A stretch of DNA of 64,000 nt from Acaryochloris sp. CCMEE 5410 (GTDB lineage: Bacteria; Cyanobacteriota; Cyanobacteriia; Thermosynechococcales; Thermosynechococcaceae): contig NZ_AFEJ02000002.1 of NCBI RefSeq assembly GCF_000238775.2, positions 1 through 64,000 of the forward strand. Reading direction: 5' to 3'. The translations under genes and the position numbers were made by a program. How positions within the stretch are numbered: the first letter of the stretch is position 1; each line of letters opens with the position of its first letter. The notes under the pieces are model-generated. The model saw only the letters and a list, made by a program, of their open reading frames with translations. It searched no databases and was not told where the DNA came from. This document shows positions 27,399 through 37,069 of this stretch, one piece after another.

Positions 27399-29723
27399 TT
27401 AGCTCACCTCAAGGGGTAACCAAACCTCAAACCTAGTATGCCCTGGCTGACTCTGACATTCGACCTTTCCTTGGTGTTTATCGACAATTTTACGGACGAT
27501 ATCTAGTCCCAAACCACTCCCTTCGCCAGCAGGTTTTGTCGTGAAAAAGGGATCAAAGATCTTGGCTTGCACATCCTCAGGAATACCACTGCCTGAATCT
27601 GTAACGCTGACCAGAATTCCCTGTTGATCCAATCCAATGGCTAATTCAATATGGCCTTTGTAATCCATGGCCTGCATGGCATTATGAAGCAGATTCGTCC
27701 ATACTTGGGCCAACTCTTCAGGATAGCAATAAATATCTGGTACTTCTTCAAAGGATTTCGTTAAATCAATGCCATGTTTAATCTGGTTATGGTACAAGGT
27801 CAGAACCGTCTCTACCGTGTCGGGGACTGACGCTTTGACTTTCTCATTACTCAGATCCTGGCGAGCATAGCTCTTCAGGGCAAATACAATTTTGGCTGCC
27901 CGTCCCACAGCCAAGCGGATATTCTGAGTGTTGTTATGTATGACCGTCAAATCATAGGCAACATCCAAAACTTCGGTATTATTCGGCAACGCCAGAATGG
28001 GTTCAAATGGTGAAAGATCAGCGGAGACCCCCATCTTACTGAGAATGCTGGCCATGTCATTAGCAGGCTCTAAGCTTTTCTCTGCCAGGATTTTCTTCAA
28101 GCTTCGCTTTAGCTTCCGTTCCTCGCGAGAAGTCAACAACTCCTGTTGTTGAGCCACCGCCAGCAACTCAAAGAATGCGTCAGATTGATCGGGCTGCAAT
28201 TGGTCCAGGATTTGGGGAAGCCGTTGCATCGACTTCTCTAGGGAAGAAGCAATATTTTCTCCGGCGGCTTGAATCGCTCCCAAGGGCGTATTGATTTCAT
28301 GGGCAACCCCTGCTGTGAGTTGGCCTAAAGCCACCATTTTTTCTGACTGGACCAGTTCCTGGGTTCGCTGTTGAACCTCCTGCTCCAGGGACCGATTATA
28401 TTCAGCTAACTGTTGCTCACTCTCTTTCAACGCCTCCACCATGACATTTCGCTCTTCCAAAGAGACCCTTAAGTCATTGACCATCAGGTTGAACGCTCGA
28501 GCTAATTCCCCCAACTCATCCGTCCGATTTAAGGAAACATGTCGTTGTAGATCCCCTGATGAAATTGCTGTTGCCGCTTCGTTAATTTGCAGGATAGGGT
28601 GAGTCACCCACCGAGCCGTTGCCACACCAATCAAAATAGCGGATAGCAGGGCAGCAAAGGATAAGCCAATCGTTGAACGGGTATTGGCATAAATTTGCTC
28701 CATAAAGTCTGATTCAGGCACGACAACAACACTTAGCCAATCTAAACCATGCTGATCCCGTAGGGGGTTCACTTGTAAAAAATGCCGCTGGCCGTCAATC
28801 ATGACATCCAGTTGTTGACGAACAGAAATCTCTTGTAATGTCCCAAAGCGCTCCAGTAGTTTCTCCGTCGTTGCGCGCACAACGGGGTCCTGACTGCTCA
28901 AAGCCGGTAATCGTTTGGGGCCTTCATCCGATGTGGTAAAAGGTTGTTCAGAAGTGGAGGTTGCCACGAGAAGCCCAGAACGCTCTAGGATAAAACTTTT
29001 TCCGGTTTTACCTATCTTGAGAGATTTTAGGAAATCACTAAACTGGGCAATGGTTAAGTCCGTTGCTAAGACACCCTGAAAGGTTCCAGACGGATCGTAA
29101 TAGGGCTGCCCCAAGGTAATCGCTAGGGTTGGCGGGTTGACCCAAGCATAAATATCAGTCCAAGTAGGCTTATCCGCTTTTTCCGGGACTAAGTACCAAG
29201 GGCGCTTTTGAGGAACAAAGTCAGGGGAGGTTTTGATCCGTTTCCCCCGTTTTCCATTTTTTTGAATGGTATAGGTTTGTAGATCTCCGGTATTTTCCGT
29301 GACTTGATAGGTGAAACTACCATCGTCGTTCGCCGCAAGTCCGACAAATTCGCCTTCGGGTGTTCCAAACTGGATATAGCTAATTTGGTTAAATATCTGA
29401 ATTTGCCGCCAAAAGTGACGCTCCATGCTGTTTAGGTTATTAACCTTAAGCTGGCCTAAATCAATCGCACTCTGATTAAGCTGATTGATATCATGGGGGG
29501 CAGATAAATAGGTTTGGGTCCGCTCAGCAATATGGATTTCTACTTCATCCGTAAGCTGTTGTGCCAAAGATTCAATCGAACGTTGGCCATTCTGAAAAGA
29601 TAAATAGCCCACTAAGCCGACGGCCGCACAAACCTGTAAGACGAAGGGCACCACTAAAACCGTTTTTAGCTTCTGGCGACGAGCGATTTTCCCTGGAAAG
29701 GATCGCAACGTTTGGATAAACAT
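27399..29723 (-). CDS. sensor histidine kinase with dCache, HAMP
   Basis: 774 residues: a membrane segment near 20-45 (TVLVVPFVLQVCAAVGLVGY), a periplasmic dCache region (PWYLVPEKADKPTWTD, LATDLTIAQFSDFL), a second membrane helix near 345-370, a HAMP linker, then HisKA with GQLTAGVAHEINTPLGAI carrying the phospho-His. An unusually long insert of about 150 residues separates it from the ATPase motifs QVWTNLLHNAMQAM (N box), VTDSGSGIPEDV (G1) and GEGSGLGLDIV (G2). It senses a small extracytoplasmic ligand. It begins 12 bases after the response regulator, its likely partner. Confidence 0.9.
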   Translation of the reverse strand: MFIQTLRSFPGKIARRQKLKTVLVVPFVLQVCAAVGLVGYLSFQNGQRSIESLAQQLTDEVEIHIAERTQTYLSAPHDINQLNQSAIDLGQLKVNNLNSMERHFWRQIQIFNQISYIQFGTPEGEFVGLAANDDGSFTYQVTENTGDLQTYTIQKNGKRGKRIKTSPDFVPQKRPWYLVPEKADKPTWTDIYAWVNPPTLAITLGQPYYDPSGTFQGVLATDLTIAQFSDFLKSLKIGKTGKSFILERSGLLVATSTSEQPFTTSDEGPKRLPALSSQDPVVRATTEKLLERFGTLQEISVRQQLDVMIDGQRHFLQVNPLRDQHGLDWLSVVVVPESDFMEQIYANTRSTIGLSFAALLSAILIGVATARWVTHPILQINEAATAISSGDLQRHVSLNRTDELGELARAFNLMVNDLRVSLEERNVMVEALKESEQQLAEYNRSLEQEVQQRTQELVQSEKMVALGQLTAGVAHEINTPLGAIQAAGENIASSLEKSMQRLPQILDQLQPDQSDAFFELLAVAQQQELLTSREERKLKRSLKKILAEKSLEPANDMASILSKMGVSADLSPFEPILALPNNTEVLDVAYDLTVIHNNTQNIRLAVGRAAKIVFALKSYARQDLSNEKVKASVPDTVETVLTLYHNQIKHGIDLTKSFEEVPDIYCYPEELAQVWTNLLHNAMQAMDYKGHIELAIGLDQQGILVSVTDSGSGIPEDVQAKIFDPFFTTKPAGEGSGLGLDIVRKIVDKHQGKVECQSQPGHTRFEVWLPLEVS

Positions 29724-29735
29724 GAATCCCTATCT

Positions 29736-30137
29736 CTATTTTTGAAATGTAGACAATCCGGCTTGAATCACACCCATTAAATCTTCTTCATTCCAGGGCT
29801 TGGAAACATAGGCATGAAGTTGCATGTTCTGGTGAATTCGCTCGACTGCAGATTGATCCGCTTGCCCTGATAACAACACCGTCACAATTTCTGGGAATTT
29901 TTGATTCAATTCAATCAGGAATTCGTCCCCTTTGATTCCGGGCATTAACCAATCTGAAATAATGAGGAGAATTTCAATATTATCTTCTTTCAATTCCTCG
30001 ATGACTTCCCACGCTTCTTCGACACTCTCAGCAATTTCACAGGTATGCTGTTCGCCAAAATACTTGCTAATTTGGTCTCGTAGACTTCTAAGGACTACAG
30101 ATTCATCATCAACACAAAGAATAGCTGAATTTGCCAT
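29736..30137 (-). CDS. single-domain response regulator
   Basis: About 133 residues forming one receiver domain: ILCVDDESVVL with the acidic pair, LLIISDWLMPGIKGDEF with the phospho-acceptor Asp, SGQADQS and YVSKPWNEEDL with the conserved Lys. I use the ATG at 30137 (MANSAIL), because 12 residues encoded further upstream do not belong to the fold. It has no output domain, so it may relay phosphate or bind targets directly. It shares a style of receiver with the GGDEF-EAL protein downstream, suggesting one branched pathway. Confidence 0.85.
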   Translation of the reverse strand: MANSAILCVDDESVVLRSLRDQISKYFGEQHTCEIAESVEEAWEVIEELKEDNIEILLIISDWLMPGIKGDEFLIELNQKFPEIVTVLLSGQADQSAVERIHQNMQLHAYVSKPWNEEDLMGVIQAGLSTFQK

Positions 30138-30351
30138 TTCTACTTTTATTAAGCCTCTAAACAATAGCCTCAATAATCCTTATTAATAACTAGAACCATG
30201 GATTATTGTATTTTGAAAATTATTTATTCTAAACAGTTCAAAATAGTCCGCATAGAAAGAAGAGCAGGGCGATCCCATAAACAGTAGAACCATACCCAGT
30301 TTGCCCAGTTATTTCTCTGACTTGAAACTTTAGGACCAGGAGTTTACTTTT

Positions 30352-31677
30352 CTACAGTAAGGCTGCTGCTCTTTCGGCCAAATCAGATCGTTCACCTTGA
30401 TACAGAGTGATATGGCCCGCTATGGGCTCAGATTTAAATCGCTCTACCACGTAGGTCAACCCATTACTGGCCGCATCTACATAGGGATTATCGATTTGCT
30501 CAGGGTCTCCAGTGAGCACCACTTTGGTCTCTTCCCCGGCCCGCGTCAAAATCGTTTTAACTTCATGGGGAGTCAGGTTTTGGGCTTCATCCACAATCAA
30601 AAATTGTTTGGGAATAGTCCGTCCGCGAATATAGGTGAGGGGTTCTATTTGGAGGAGCCCTTGGTCCATTAACTCTTCATGTCCCCGCCGCCAATGCTGA
30701 GGTTGCCCCACCGCTTCTTGAGTCCCAAAAATCAGATCAAAATTGTCATAGAGAGGCTGCATCCAAGGGGTGAGTTTTTCGTCAATATCCCCCGGTAAAT
30801 ACCCCAAATCTCGTCCCATGGGCACAACAGGACGGGCAATTAACAGACGGCTATAGTTCTTCTCATCCGCAACTTTATGTAAGCCTGCTGCGATCGCAAT
30901 CAACGTTTTGCCGGTTCCCGCTTTCCCGACCAAGGTGACTAAGGCAATATCGTCTCGCATGAGCAATTCAAAGGCGAATTTTTGTTCGCGATTCCGCGCC
31001 CGAATTCTAGAAATGCCGTTATGGGGAAATTTGGGCAACGGCATGACTTCGCCCGTAAGATCACCGGCTAAAGCTAAGGCTGTATGGGAAGGCTTGAGAC
31101 TATCCACTAAAGTGACCGCCTGATTGGGCCATGTTTTTTCGGCCAGGGTGGCTTGTCCCGATTGGAAGAGCTGACTAATCGTATCGCTCCCTACCATGAC
31201 TTCAGTCATGCCGGTATAGAGCCCTTCAACATCAACTTTATCGGTGGAGTAGTCCTCTGCGGCCAAACCTAAAACATCCGCTTTTATGCGGAGATTGGTA
31301 TCTTTGCTCACTAAAGCCACGGGACATTGGCACTGATTTTTCAGTTCCAAGGCCACGGCCAGAATTGCGTTATCGGCTTGGTCCCCTTCTAGTTCTGGGG
31401 GCAGCTCTTTGAGGGTGATGCGATCGCACAATGCAACCCGTATTGTTCCACCCTTTGGCAGTTCAATCCCTTTTGTCAGTTGCCCCTGCGCCCTCAGATC
31501 ATCCAAGGTTCGCGACACCTGACGGGCATTCCGCCCGGTTTCTTGGGGCTGCTTTTTGAACCGATCGAGTTCTTCAATAATCGTAATCGGCAAGACGACG
31601 TCGTTATCCTCAAAGCGAAAGATGGCATTTGGATCATGCAACAGTACATTCGTATCAAGGACAAACGCTTTTTTCAT
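30352..31677 (-). CDS. PhoH-family protein with N-terminal PIN domain
   Basis: 441 residues. An N-terminal PIN nuclease-like domain starts KAFVLDTNVLLHDPNAIF with further acidic residues (ITIIEELDRFKK, DQADNAILAVA). The C-terminal PhoH ATPase has VTLVGKAGTGKTLIAIAAGL (Walker A) and FLIVDEAQNLTPHEVKTIL (Walker B), plus RAGEETKVVLTGDPEQID. PhoH2-type proteins couple RNA nuclease and helicase-like activity. Full length and intact motifs indicate a functional gene. It is monocistronic as far as I can see. Confidence 0.9.
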   Translation of the reverse strand: MKKAFVLDTNVLLHDPNAIFRFEDNDVVLPITIIEELDRFKKQPQETGRNARQVSRTLDDLRAQGQLTKGIELPKGGTIRVALCDRITLKELPPELEGDQADNAILAVALELKNQCQCPVALVSKDTNLRIKADVLGLAAEDYSTDKVDVEGLYTGMTEVMVGSDTISQLFQSGQATLAEKTWPNQAVTLVDSLKPSHTALALAGDLTGEVMPLPKFPHNGISRIRARNREQKFAFELLMRDDIALVTLVGKAGTGKTLIAIAAGLHKVADEKNYSRLLIARPVVPMGRDLGYLPGDIDEKLTPWMQPLYDNFDLIFGTQEAVGQPQHWRRGHEELMDQGLLQIEPLTYIRGRTIPKQFLIVDEAQNLTPHEVKTILTRAGEETKVVLTGDPEQIDNPYVDAASNGLTYVVERFKSEPIAGHITLYQGERSDLAERAAALL

Positions 31678-31813
31678 AAGGGAGATTAAAACCGAATAAG
31701 GGAATGGTTAGCCGAAAGTTGATACTTCATTACAGCACATTGGCCTTGATCCTAGCGTCCCAATTGAAGCCATACCGATTCAGATTTTATAGTGCCTCCA
31801 GCTTTGTATGGAA

Positions 31814-31860
31814 AGCCATTAGAAAGCCCACCTTTTTAATGGGTGGGCTTTCTAATGGCT
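31814..31860. terminator. long hairpin, 19-bp perfect stem
   Basis: Arms 31814-31832 and 31842-31860 pair without mismatch around a nine-base loop (TTTTTAATG). The hairpin lies between the end of the secreted-protein gene (31939) and the phoH start (31677), both minus strand. No T tract follows on the minus strand, so it may act as a factor-assisted terminator or RNA-stabilising stem. Confidence 0.55.
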
Positions 31861-31938
31861 AATTTCTCTTAAACCAAGAGAATAGACTGATGCTAGTTGC
31901 TGCTACTGCAAGGGAAATTCCCCTGACAAAAGCAGCTA

Positions 31939-32406
31939 TTACTTGATTGACCTGAGTTTGCGAGATAGCACAGCTGCCGATCCCATCCCGCCAGAGAGAA
32001 CAATCGCCACTAGGGGAATTTGAGGAGACTGGTGGCGGGGAGCTTCGCTAATCTCATTCAGATTAATTCCCTTCGGGGTCACAGGTACTGTCAAAATATC
32101 TTGATGACCCGACTCGCCAATGCTAACTTCCCACTCTCCCGGCATTATTTCGCTGGTATCAAAGGTAAACTGGCCATTTTCATCCGTTTCGGTCTCCATC
32201 ACTGGCTCAGTCAAATTGTCAGGGGAATAGATTTTGACTTTGGCCTTTTTATGGGGCTCACCTGTACTGAATACAGCCGTAAACTGAACCTTATTCGCTT
32301 CTTCTAAGACATAGTTCGTCTCCAGGGCATGGGCCATCGCACGACCAGGAACTCCCAGTACAGCCAACAACAGAAGCGGCATTAATACTTTAGATTTCAT
32401 CTGCAT
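31939..32406 (-). CDS. secreted protein with carboxypeptidase-regulatory-like Ig domain
   Basis: 155 residues with an N-terminal signal peptide (MPLLLLAVLGVPGRAMAHA, cleavage after AMA-like site), an Ig-like beta domain (VQFTAVFSTGEPHKKAKVKIY, FDTSEIMPGEWEVSI) and a C-terminal membrane helix (IPLVAIVLSGGMGSAAVL) followed by Arg and Lys. It is probably exported and anchored by the C-terminal helix. Similar proteins are often found beside nickel or cobalt uptake genes, but none is visible here. Function unknown. Confidence 0.7.
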   Translation of the reverse strand: MQMKSKVLMPLLLLAVLGVPGRAMAHALETNYVLEEANKVQFTAVFSTGEPHKKAKVKIYSPDNLTEPVMETETDENGQFTFDTSEIMPGEWEVSIGESGHQDILTVPVTPKGINLNEISEAPRHQSPQIPLVAIVLSGGMGSAAVLSRKLRSIK

Positions 32407-32546
32407 TCTTCCCCTAAGGTCTCGTTTTCAACAAAGGTTTTAGCACCAAACACTCGAAGATTGGCTCTATCCTACCGATTAATTCTCAATCTTTCACCCC
32501 ATTCCAACCCAATTATGCCCCTTACCCCAAAAAATTCGCTCACGGG

Positions 32547-35500
32547 CTAATCCCGGCTCCAGACTTTAATAGCACTATTTTTACTGCTACTGACCAAAGA
32601 CTGACCATCGGCGGCAAAAGCCAAGGAATAAATATCGCCTTGATAGCCTGTGAGAGTATGACGTAAGGCCCCCGTCGAAAGGTTCCAGAGTTTGACCGTC
32701 CGATCTAAACTCCCCGTTGCCAATGTATTCCCATCAGGACTAAAGGTCACCGCCGTCACGGGTTTAGTATGCTCCTGAAGGGTTCGACTCAATTTTCCAG
32801 ATTTCAGATCCCAGAGCCTTACGGTTTTATCCTGACCAGCGCTGGCTAACTGTTGGCTGGAAGGTCCAAAGGCAATGGAAATTACCCGGCCCGTATGTCC
32901 CTTAAAGGTCCGCAGAAGCTTGCCTGACTTCAGTTCCCATAACTTCACCGTCTTATCACTGCTAGCACTGGCAATCATCTGACCATTGGCACTAATGGTC
33001 ACCGAGCGCACTTGCCCCGAATGTCCCTTGAGGGTGCGGACAAGCTTGCCCGTTTTAATATTCCAAACTTTCAGGGTTTGATCTTCACTCCCACTGACCA
33101 ACAACGTGCCGTCAGGGCTAATGGCCACAGACCATACGGTTGCTGGATGGGCGGCAAAGGTTCTAAGGAGCTTCCCGGTGGGTACATCCCACAATTTAAT
33201 CGTGCAATCCCCACTAGCACTGGCTAAGATTTTACCTTTAGGGCCTAGGGCAATCGTCCAAACCTGATCTTTGTGATCTGACAGAGTTCGAATGAGCTGG
33301 CCTTTCCCTAAGTTCCACAACTTAATATCGTTTTGGTCACCACTGCCAATCAAGGTCTTGCCATCTGGGCTGAGGGCAACAGACCAAATTGCCTGTTTCG
33401 GGGCATTCGACAAGGTTTTTAATTGAGCATTCTTCCAATTGATACCTGCCTGGCACTGGGAGAATAGTTTCTGAGCAGAAGGATAGAGTCGAGAATCTTT
33501 GGGAATATTTTGAGTCTGGGCAATACAGGTGTCATAGCGTTTCTGTTGGGCCAGGGATTGCCAAAACTCCATCTGCTGTGCCTCTTTCTGCCGCTGTTGC
33601 GCCTCTTGTTGTTGACGCAGAATAGACATTAGTAGCAGAAGTGCGATCGCACCCGCCCCCGCAAACCACCAAACCCGCTTGGGTACCGACTGCACCTGAC
33701 GCCAAGACACGGAAGACAAGTTCACCCGATATCGAGCATTCCGTACAGACTGACTCACGATCATAGACAGATTTTGCCCCAGGGAAGTCAGGCGCTGAGC
33801 TGAGGTCTTCAGGGTCTGTTGCCCAACCCCCAGAGCCTGATGGAGCGGCTGAATCACCGTTTGATTTGACCAGGTTGAACTAGGTACCGCACGTCTCGGC
33901 GGTTCAGGGGCCTGTCCAGGGAATTGGATCACCTGAACCTGACGAATAATCGCGGATTCAACTGGAATCGTATCTGCATCCGTTAACCCCAAGGTGGCTT
34001 GAAACTGCCGAAACTGATCCTGCAAATAATCACTGACCGGATATTCTTGGCGCACGGCCTCCACAAAGGCCATGGCATATTCTTGCAGTTTAGTCTGATA
34101 GGCTTTACCCGGTTTACTCACCTCCGCCTCAATCATCTTGGCCATCTCTAAGTCCAGATCAAGGCTGGACTGAAGATTATCCAAAATCACCCGATTTACC
34201 TGCGATACCTCTCCACGCCCTGCATAGAATTCGAACTGACGGCGATAGACAAATTGGGGTTCATCGATGGCAGCTTGAGCCAAAGCTAAATTCTGTACTG
34301 CCTTGACATTATAAATTTGCGGTTCAATTGCCGGAATCTCTTGTTTGACCTTGCGCTTCCCATAGGCATACCATTCCTCCACCGAAATACTGCCGTCACA
34401 ATTTTGATCTGCAGCACCAGTTCTTAACCCTTCCACTAAATAAAACGTGTAAAGGGATAGATCAGCTCCCTTATGCACAAATGCATGGCGAGCCTGAGTC
34501 GCTGAGGTCATAATCGTCCGCCCCAATCCACCTAAATATTGAGGGAGATTCACCCCCCCGAGATGGGGATTGATAGCAGAGGTGTCAGTTTGTCGATAGC
34601 AGCAATCTAAAACTACAACCTGTCGTTCTGCCTTACTATCATTCAAAATATCTTGGAGCAGATCGGCTGAAACTAGGGTTGACCGCACCACTTTACCTTT
34701 TGAGTTAGTGCGGCTCATACTAGTGGTTAACCCAAATCGGCCATGATCATCCAACACCACCCCATGGCCAGAAAAATAGACCACGAGCAGATCATCAACA
34801 TCTCGATCTTGGCAAAAGCTTTCTAGGGATTCTGCCAAAATTTGGGGATTCGGGTTCAGTAAGGTTTGGACCTCATCAAAAGCAGCGATTTTAGGATTTT
34901 CTAGGACTTGCTTCATCACCGCAATATCCTGCTGGACCCCTGGCAATGGTTCAAAGCCATGCTCACAATGGCTGACCCCAATCAACAGAGCATTCTTAGT
35001 CGTGGGTACCCGAGTCATCGAGTCTAAGGTAATTCTCGGAGACTCTAGCAAACGCTCCAGGGAAGACAAAAGGGGCTGATTGTCCATTTCTGGTACGAGG
35101 GCATCAGCCGATGTTTCTTGCGGCATTTCAGAATCATTCTCTTTGCCGTTCACCACCTCCGACTCGCCGGGGATAGCCACCGAGAAATTGAGTAGCTTAC
35201 CTTTGTTGAGTAGCAAACGACATCGTGCCCGGGTACCAGACGGAACCATCACGCCGGGCAATGTCGGCTGCAAGCCATCTATCTGGTCAATGACGACCCT
35301 ATGGAGATCAGACGAAACCCTGTGACGTTCAATAAACGTCACAGGACCTCTCTCCAAGCAGGCATAGATTGTATCCAAGAGAGGATTATCCAGGGCACCC
35401 GCTAAACAATAGGCAATAAAGTAGGGGATGTGACTTCGGCCTAAGTCATCATCCCCTTGGTTATACATCCAGCCAAATAAGGTTAGCTCAGGAGAGATTT

Positions 35501-35681
35501 GAGCAAGGTAAGCCGCTCGATATCCTGGCTGAGGCGGCGCGTAAGAATTCCAATACTTATAAACCACCTGGGTTAAAAAAACTTGTTTCACTTCCTCCGG
35601 GACATCAGCACTACTGAGAGTCTGAAAGCCCTGATCAGGGAAGCTAGTGTAAACCAGTTGACCAAGATCTAGCGTTAGCAT
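32547..35681 (-). CDS. caspase-family protease fused to a membrane segment and WD40 repeats
   Basis: 1044 residues. An N-terminal region of about 200 residues has no family I recognise. A caspase-like p20 domain follows from about 225 (KNALLIGVSHCEHGFEPLPG), with the catalytic His306 in YFSGHG and Cys361 in DCC (D-x-C), both intact. A helical region with an EF-like DQNCDGSISVEEW comes next, then one membrane helix (AGAGAIALLLLMSIL, about 683) and seven WD40 blades at about 745-1044, each ending in LW or VW. It should be a membrane-bound cytosolic protease scaffold. The GTPase gene lies directly upstream, 23 bases away. Confidence 0.85.
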   Translation of the reverse strand: MLTLDLGQLVYTSFPDQGFQTLSSADVPEEVKQVFLTQVVYKYWNSYAPPQPGYRAAYLAQISPELTLFGWMYNQGDDDLGRSHIPYFIAYCLAGALDNPLLDTIYACLERGPVTFIERHRVSSDLHRVVIDQIDGLQPTLPGVMVPSGTRARCRLLLNKGKLLNFSVAIPGESEVVNGKENDSEMPQETSADALVPEMDNQPLLSSLERLLESPRITLDSMTRVPTTKNALLIGVSHCEHGFEPLPGVQQDIAVMKQVLENPKIAAFDEVQTLLNPNPQILAESLESFCQDRDVDDLLVVYFSGHGVVLDDHGRFGLTTSMSRTNSKGKVVRSTLVSADLLQDILNDSKAERQVVVLDCCYRQTDTSAINPHLGGVNLPQYLGGLGRTIMTSATQARHAFVHKGADLSLYTFYLVEGLRTGAADQNCDGSISVEEWYAYGKRKVKQEIPAIEPQIYNVKAVQNLALAQAAIDEPQFVYRRQFEFYAGRGEVSQVNRVILDNLQSSLDLDLEMAKMIEAEVSKPGKAYQTKLQEYAMAFVEAVRQEYPVSDYLQDQFRQFQATLGLTDADTIPVESAIIRQVQVIQFPGQAPEPPRRAVPSSTWSNQTVIQPLHQALGVGQQTLKTSAQRLTSLGQNLSMIVSQSVRNARYRVNLSSVSWRQVQSVPKRVWWFAGAGAIALLLLMSILRQQQEAQQRQKEAQQMEFWQSLAQQKRYDTCIAQTQNIPKDSRLYPSAQKLFSQCQAGINWKNAQLKTLSNAPKQAIWSVALSPDGKTLIGSGDQNDIKLWNLGKGQLIRTLSDHKDQVWTIALGPKGKILASASGDCTIKLWDVPTGKLLRTFAAHPATVWSVAISPDGTLLVSGSEDQTLKVWNIKTGKLVRTLKGHSGQVRSVTISANGQMIASASSDKTVKLWELKSGKLLRTFKGHTGRVISIAFGPSSQQLASAGQDKTVRLWDLKSGKLSRTLQEHTKPVTAVTFSPDGNTLATGSLDRTVKLWNLSTGALRHTLTGYQGDIYSLAFAADGQSLVSSSKNSAIKVWSRD

Positions 35682-35704
35682 CAGAGGGTCTTCCTAAAGT
35701 GAGA

Positions 35705-37069
35705 TTATTGGCTAGATTTAGACTGAACTTTTTCAGCCATCTGCCGAATTTGCTGTTTTAACGGATCCGTTGGTGCAGCAGCCTCAGCCTTGGTAAATAG
35801 GACTTTTGCAGCTGCTTTATCCCCCTGTTCGACACGCAAGGAAGCTTTGCTAGTTAAAGCCAGAATATTATCAGGATCTAACTCAATGATTTTGTCATAG
35901 ACACCTTCTTCTTTCTGCTTGTTCCCTTTAACTGCATAGAGGAAAGCCAAATCACTCAGATGCAGTGTATTTTCAGGTTGTAAACTGACCAGTTTTTCCG
36001 TCAGTGGCAATGCTTTATCGTATTCAAGCAGATCTCGATATATTTGAGAAAGCTGTGTTAAAGCTTCAAGATCATTGGGGTCGTTTTCAAGTACTTTTTG
36101 ATTATTCTCAATCCTATCCGCTACGGTCAGTGTTCTTTTGGGTGAAAACAATACACGGGTGCCTAAGAAGATTGCTAAGATGACCGCTATCAATGCAGCT
36201 CCGAGACCTAGCATTCGTTTACTTCCAAATGAGGATCTTGATCGATTACTCGATTTGACGGTTGCTAATGGTTGGGCCGTATTGTCTAACAGACGGTTAA
36301 ATCCACTCGCTAAAGACTGGGGCTTACCTTTTCGATGAATTTTACTTAGTTCCGTCGCCAACCAGAGCAACGGCGCAGAAGCCCCTTTTGCCTGCAGAAC
36401 CGACATTTTTCCATTTTTAACGATGGGAATCGTAGAGTAAAACCTGCGGTATTGTATCTGATTCGCATCCAAACGAGCCATTAAGGGTCGAATATTTTCT
36501 TCTATTTTTAGCAATTTCTGGGGATTTTCCGCCAAAAGATCACATTTTGTTAGCACAATAGCAAAAATATAGGTCAAACCACTTTGTCGAGCCAGTGAGG
36601 CGATAGTTTCTACCTGTTTCACAATGCCTTGAAGCGTCTGGCTATAAGCAGAATTATTAAATAGCGTATAGGTATCAATAAAGACACAACAACCATGGGA
36701 GTCCATCACCATTTTCTGGAAATTGGGGTTGTCGTTGTTGCAGATTTCTCCTGGAATATCCCACCAGCGAAACTGACACAGATCCTTTTCACCAAAAAGG
36801 TTTTGAGTTTTCGCGGCAAAATTAAAATTCGTTATTTTCATCGTTGCTGGCGGATATTGACCTGTTTGGGCAATATATTCCAGCAAGGTATTCAGGTTAT
36901 GTTGAACCTGGGTATCCTGACAGTCAAACCAGGTAGATGATTTGCGCGACCCACTATTCGCTTTTTGCTCAGCATAGCTACCCACCAAAAAGACAGTTTT
37001 ACCCACACCCCGATGACCAATGCTGAGTAAGTTAAACGTCTGGGTTTTTGTTTTTGACGGAGCATTCAT
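35705..37069 (-). CDS. GTPase-like protein with membrane helix and TPR repeats
   Basis: 454 residues. The N-terminal P-loop domain has GHRGVGKTVFL (Walker A, residues 18-28), WWDIPGE (switch 2 DxxG) and VLTKCD (specificity motif). A membrane helix follows (MLGLGAALIAVILAIFLGT, about 285), then three or so TPR repeats (LEALTQLSQIYRDLLEYDKAL and following) outside or across the membrane. It resembles GTPases associated with bacterial conflict systems. It starts the transcription unit whose second gene is the caspase-WD40 protein, so the GTPase may be the sensor or switch. Confidence 0.75.
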   Translation of the reverse strand: MNAPSKTKTQTFNLLSIGHRGVGKTVFLVGSYAEQKANSGSRKSSTWFDCQDTQVQHNLNTLLEYIAQTGQYPPATMKITNFNFAAKTQNLFGEKDLCQFRWWDIPGEICNNDNPNFQKMVMDSHGCCVFIDTYTLFNNSAYSQTLQGIVKQVETIASLARQSGLTYIFAIVLTKCDLLAENPQKLLKIEENIRPLMARLDANQIQYRRFYSTIPIVKNGKMSVLQAKGASAPLLWLATELSKIHRKGKPQSLASGFNRLLDNTAQPLATVKSSNRSRSSFGSKRMLGLGAALIAVILAIFLGTRVLFSPKRTLTVADRIENNQKVLENDPNDLEALTQLSQIYRDLLEYDKALPLTEKLVSLQPENTLHLSDLAFLYAVKGNKQKEEGVYDKIIELDPDNILALTSKASLRVEQGDKAAAKVLFTKAEAAAPTDPLKQQIRQMAEKVQSKSSQ

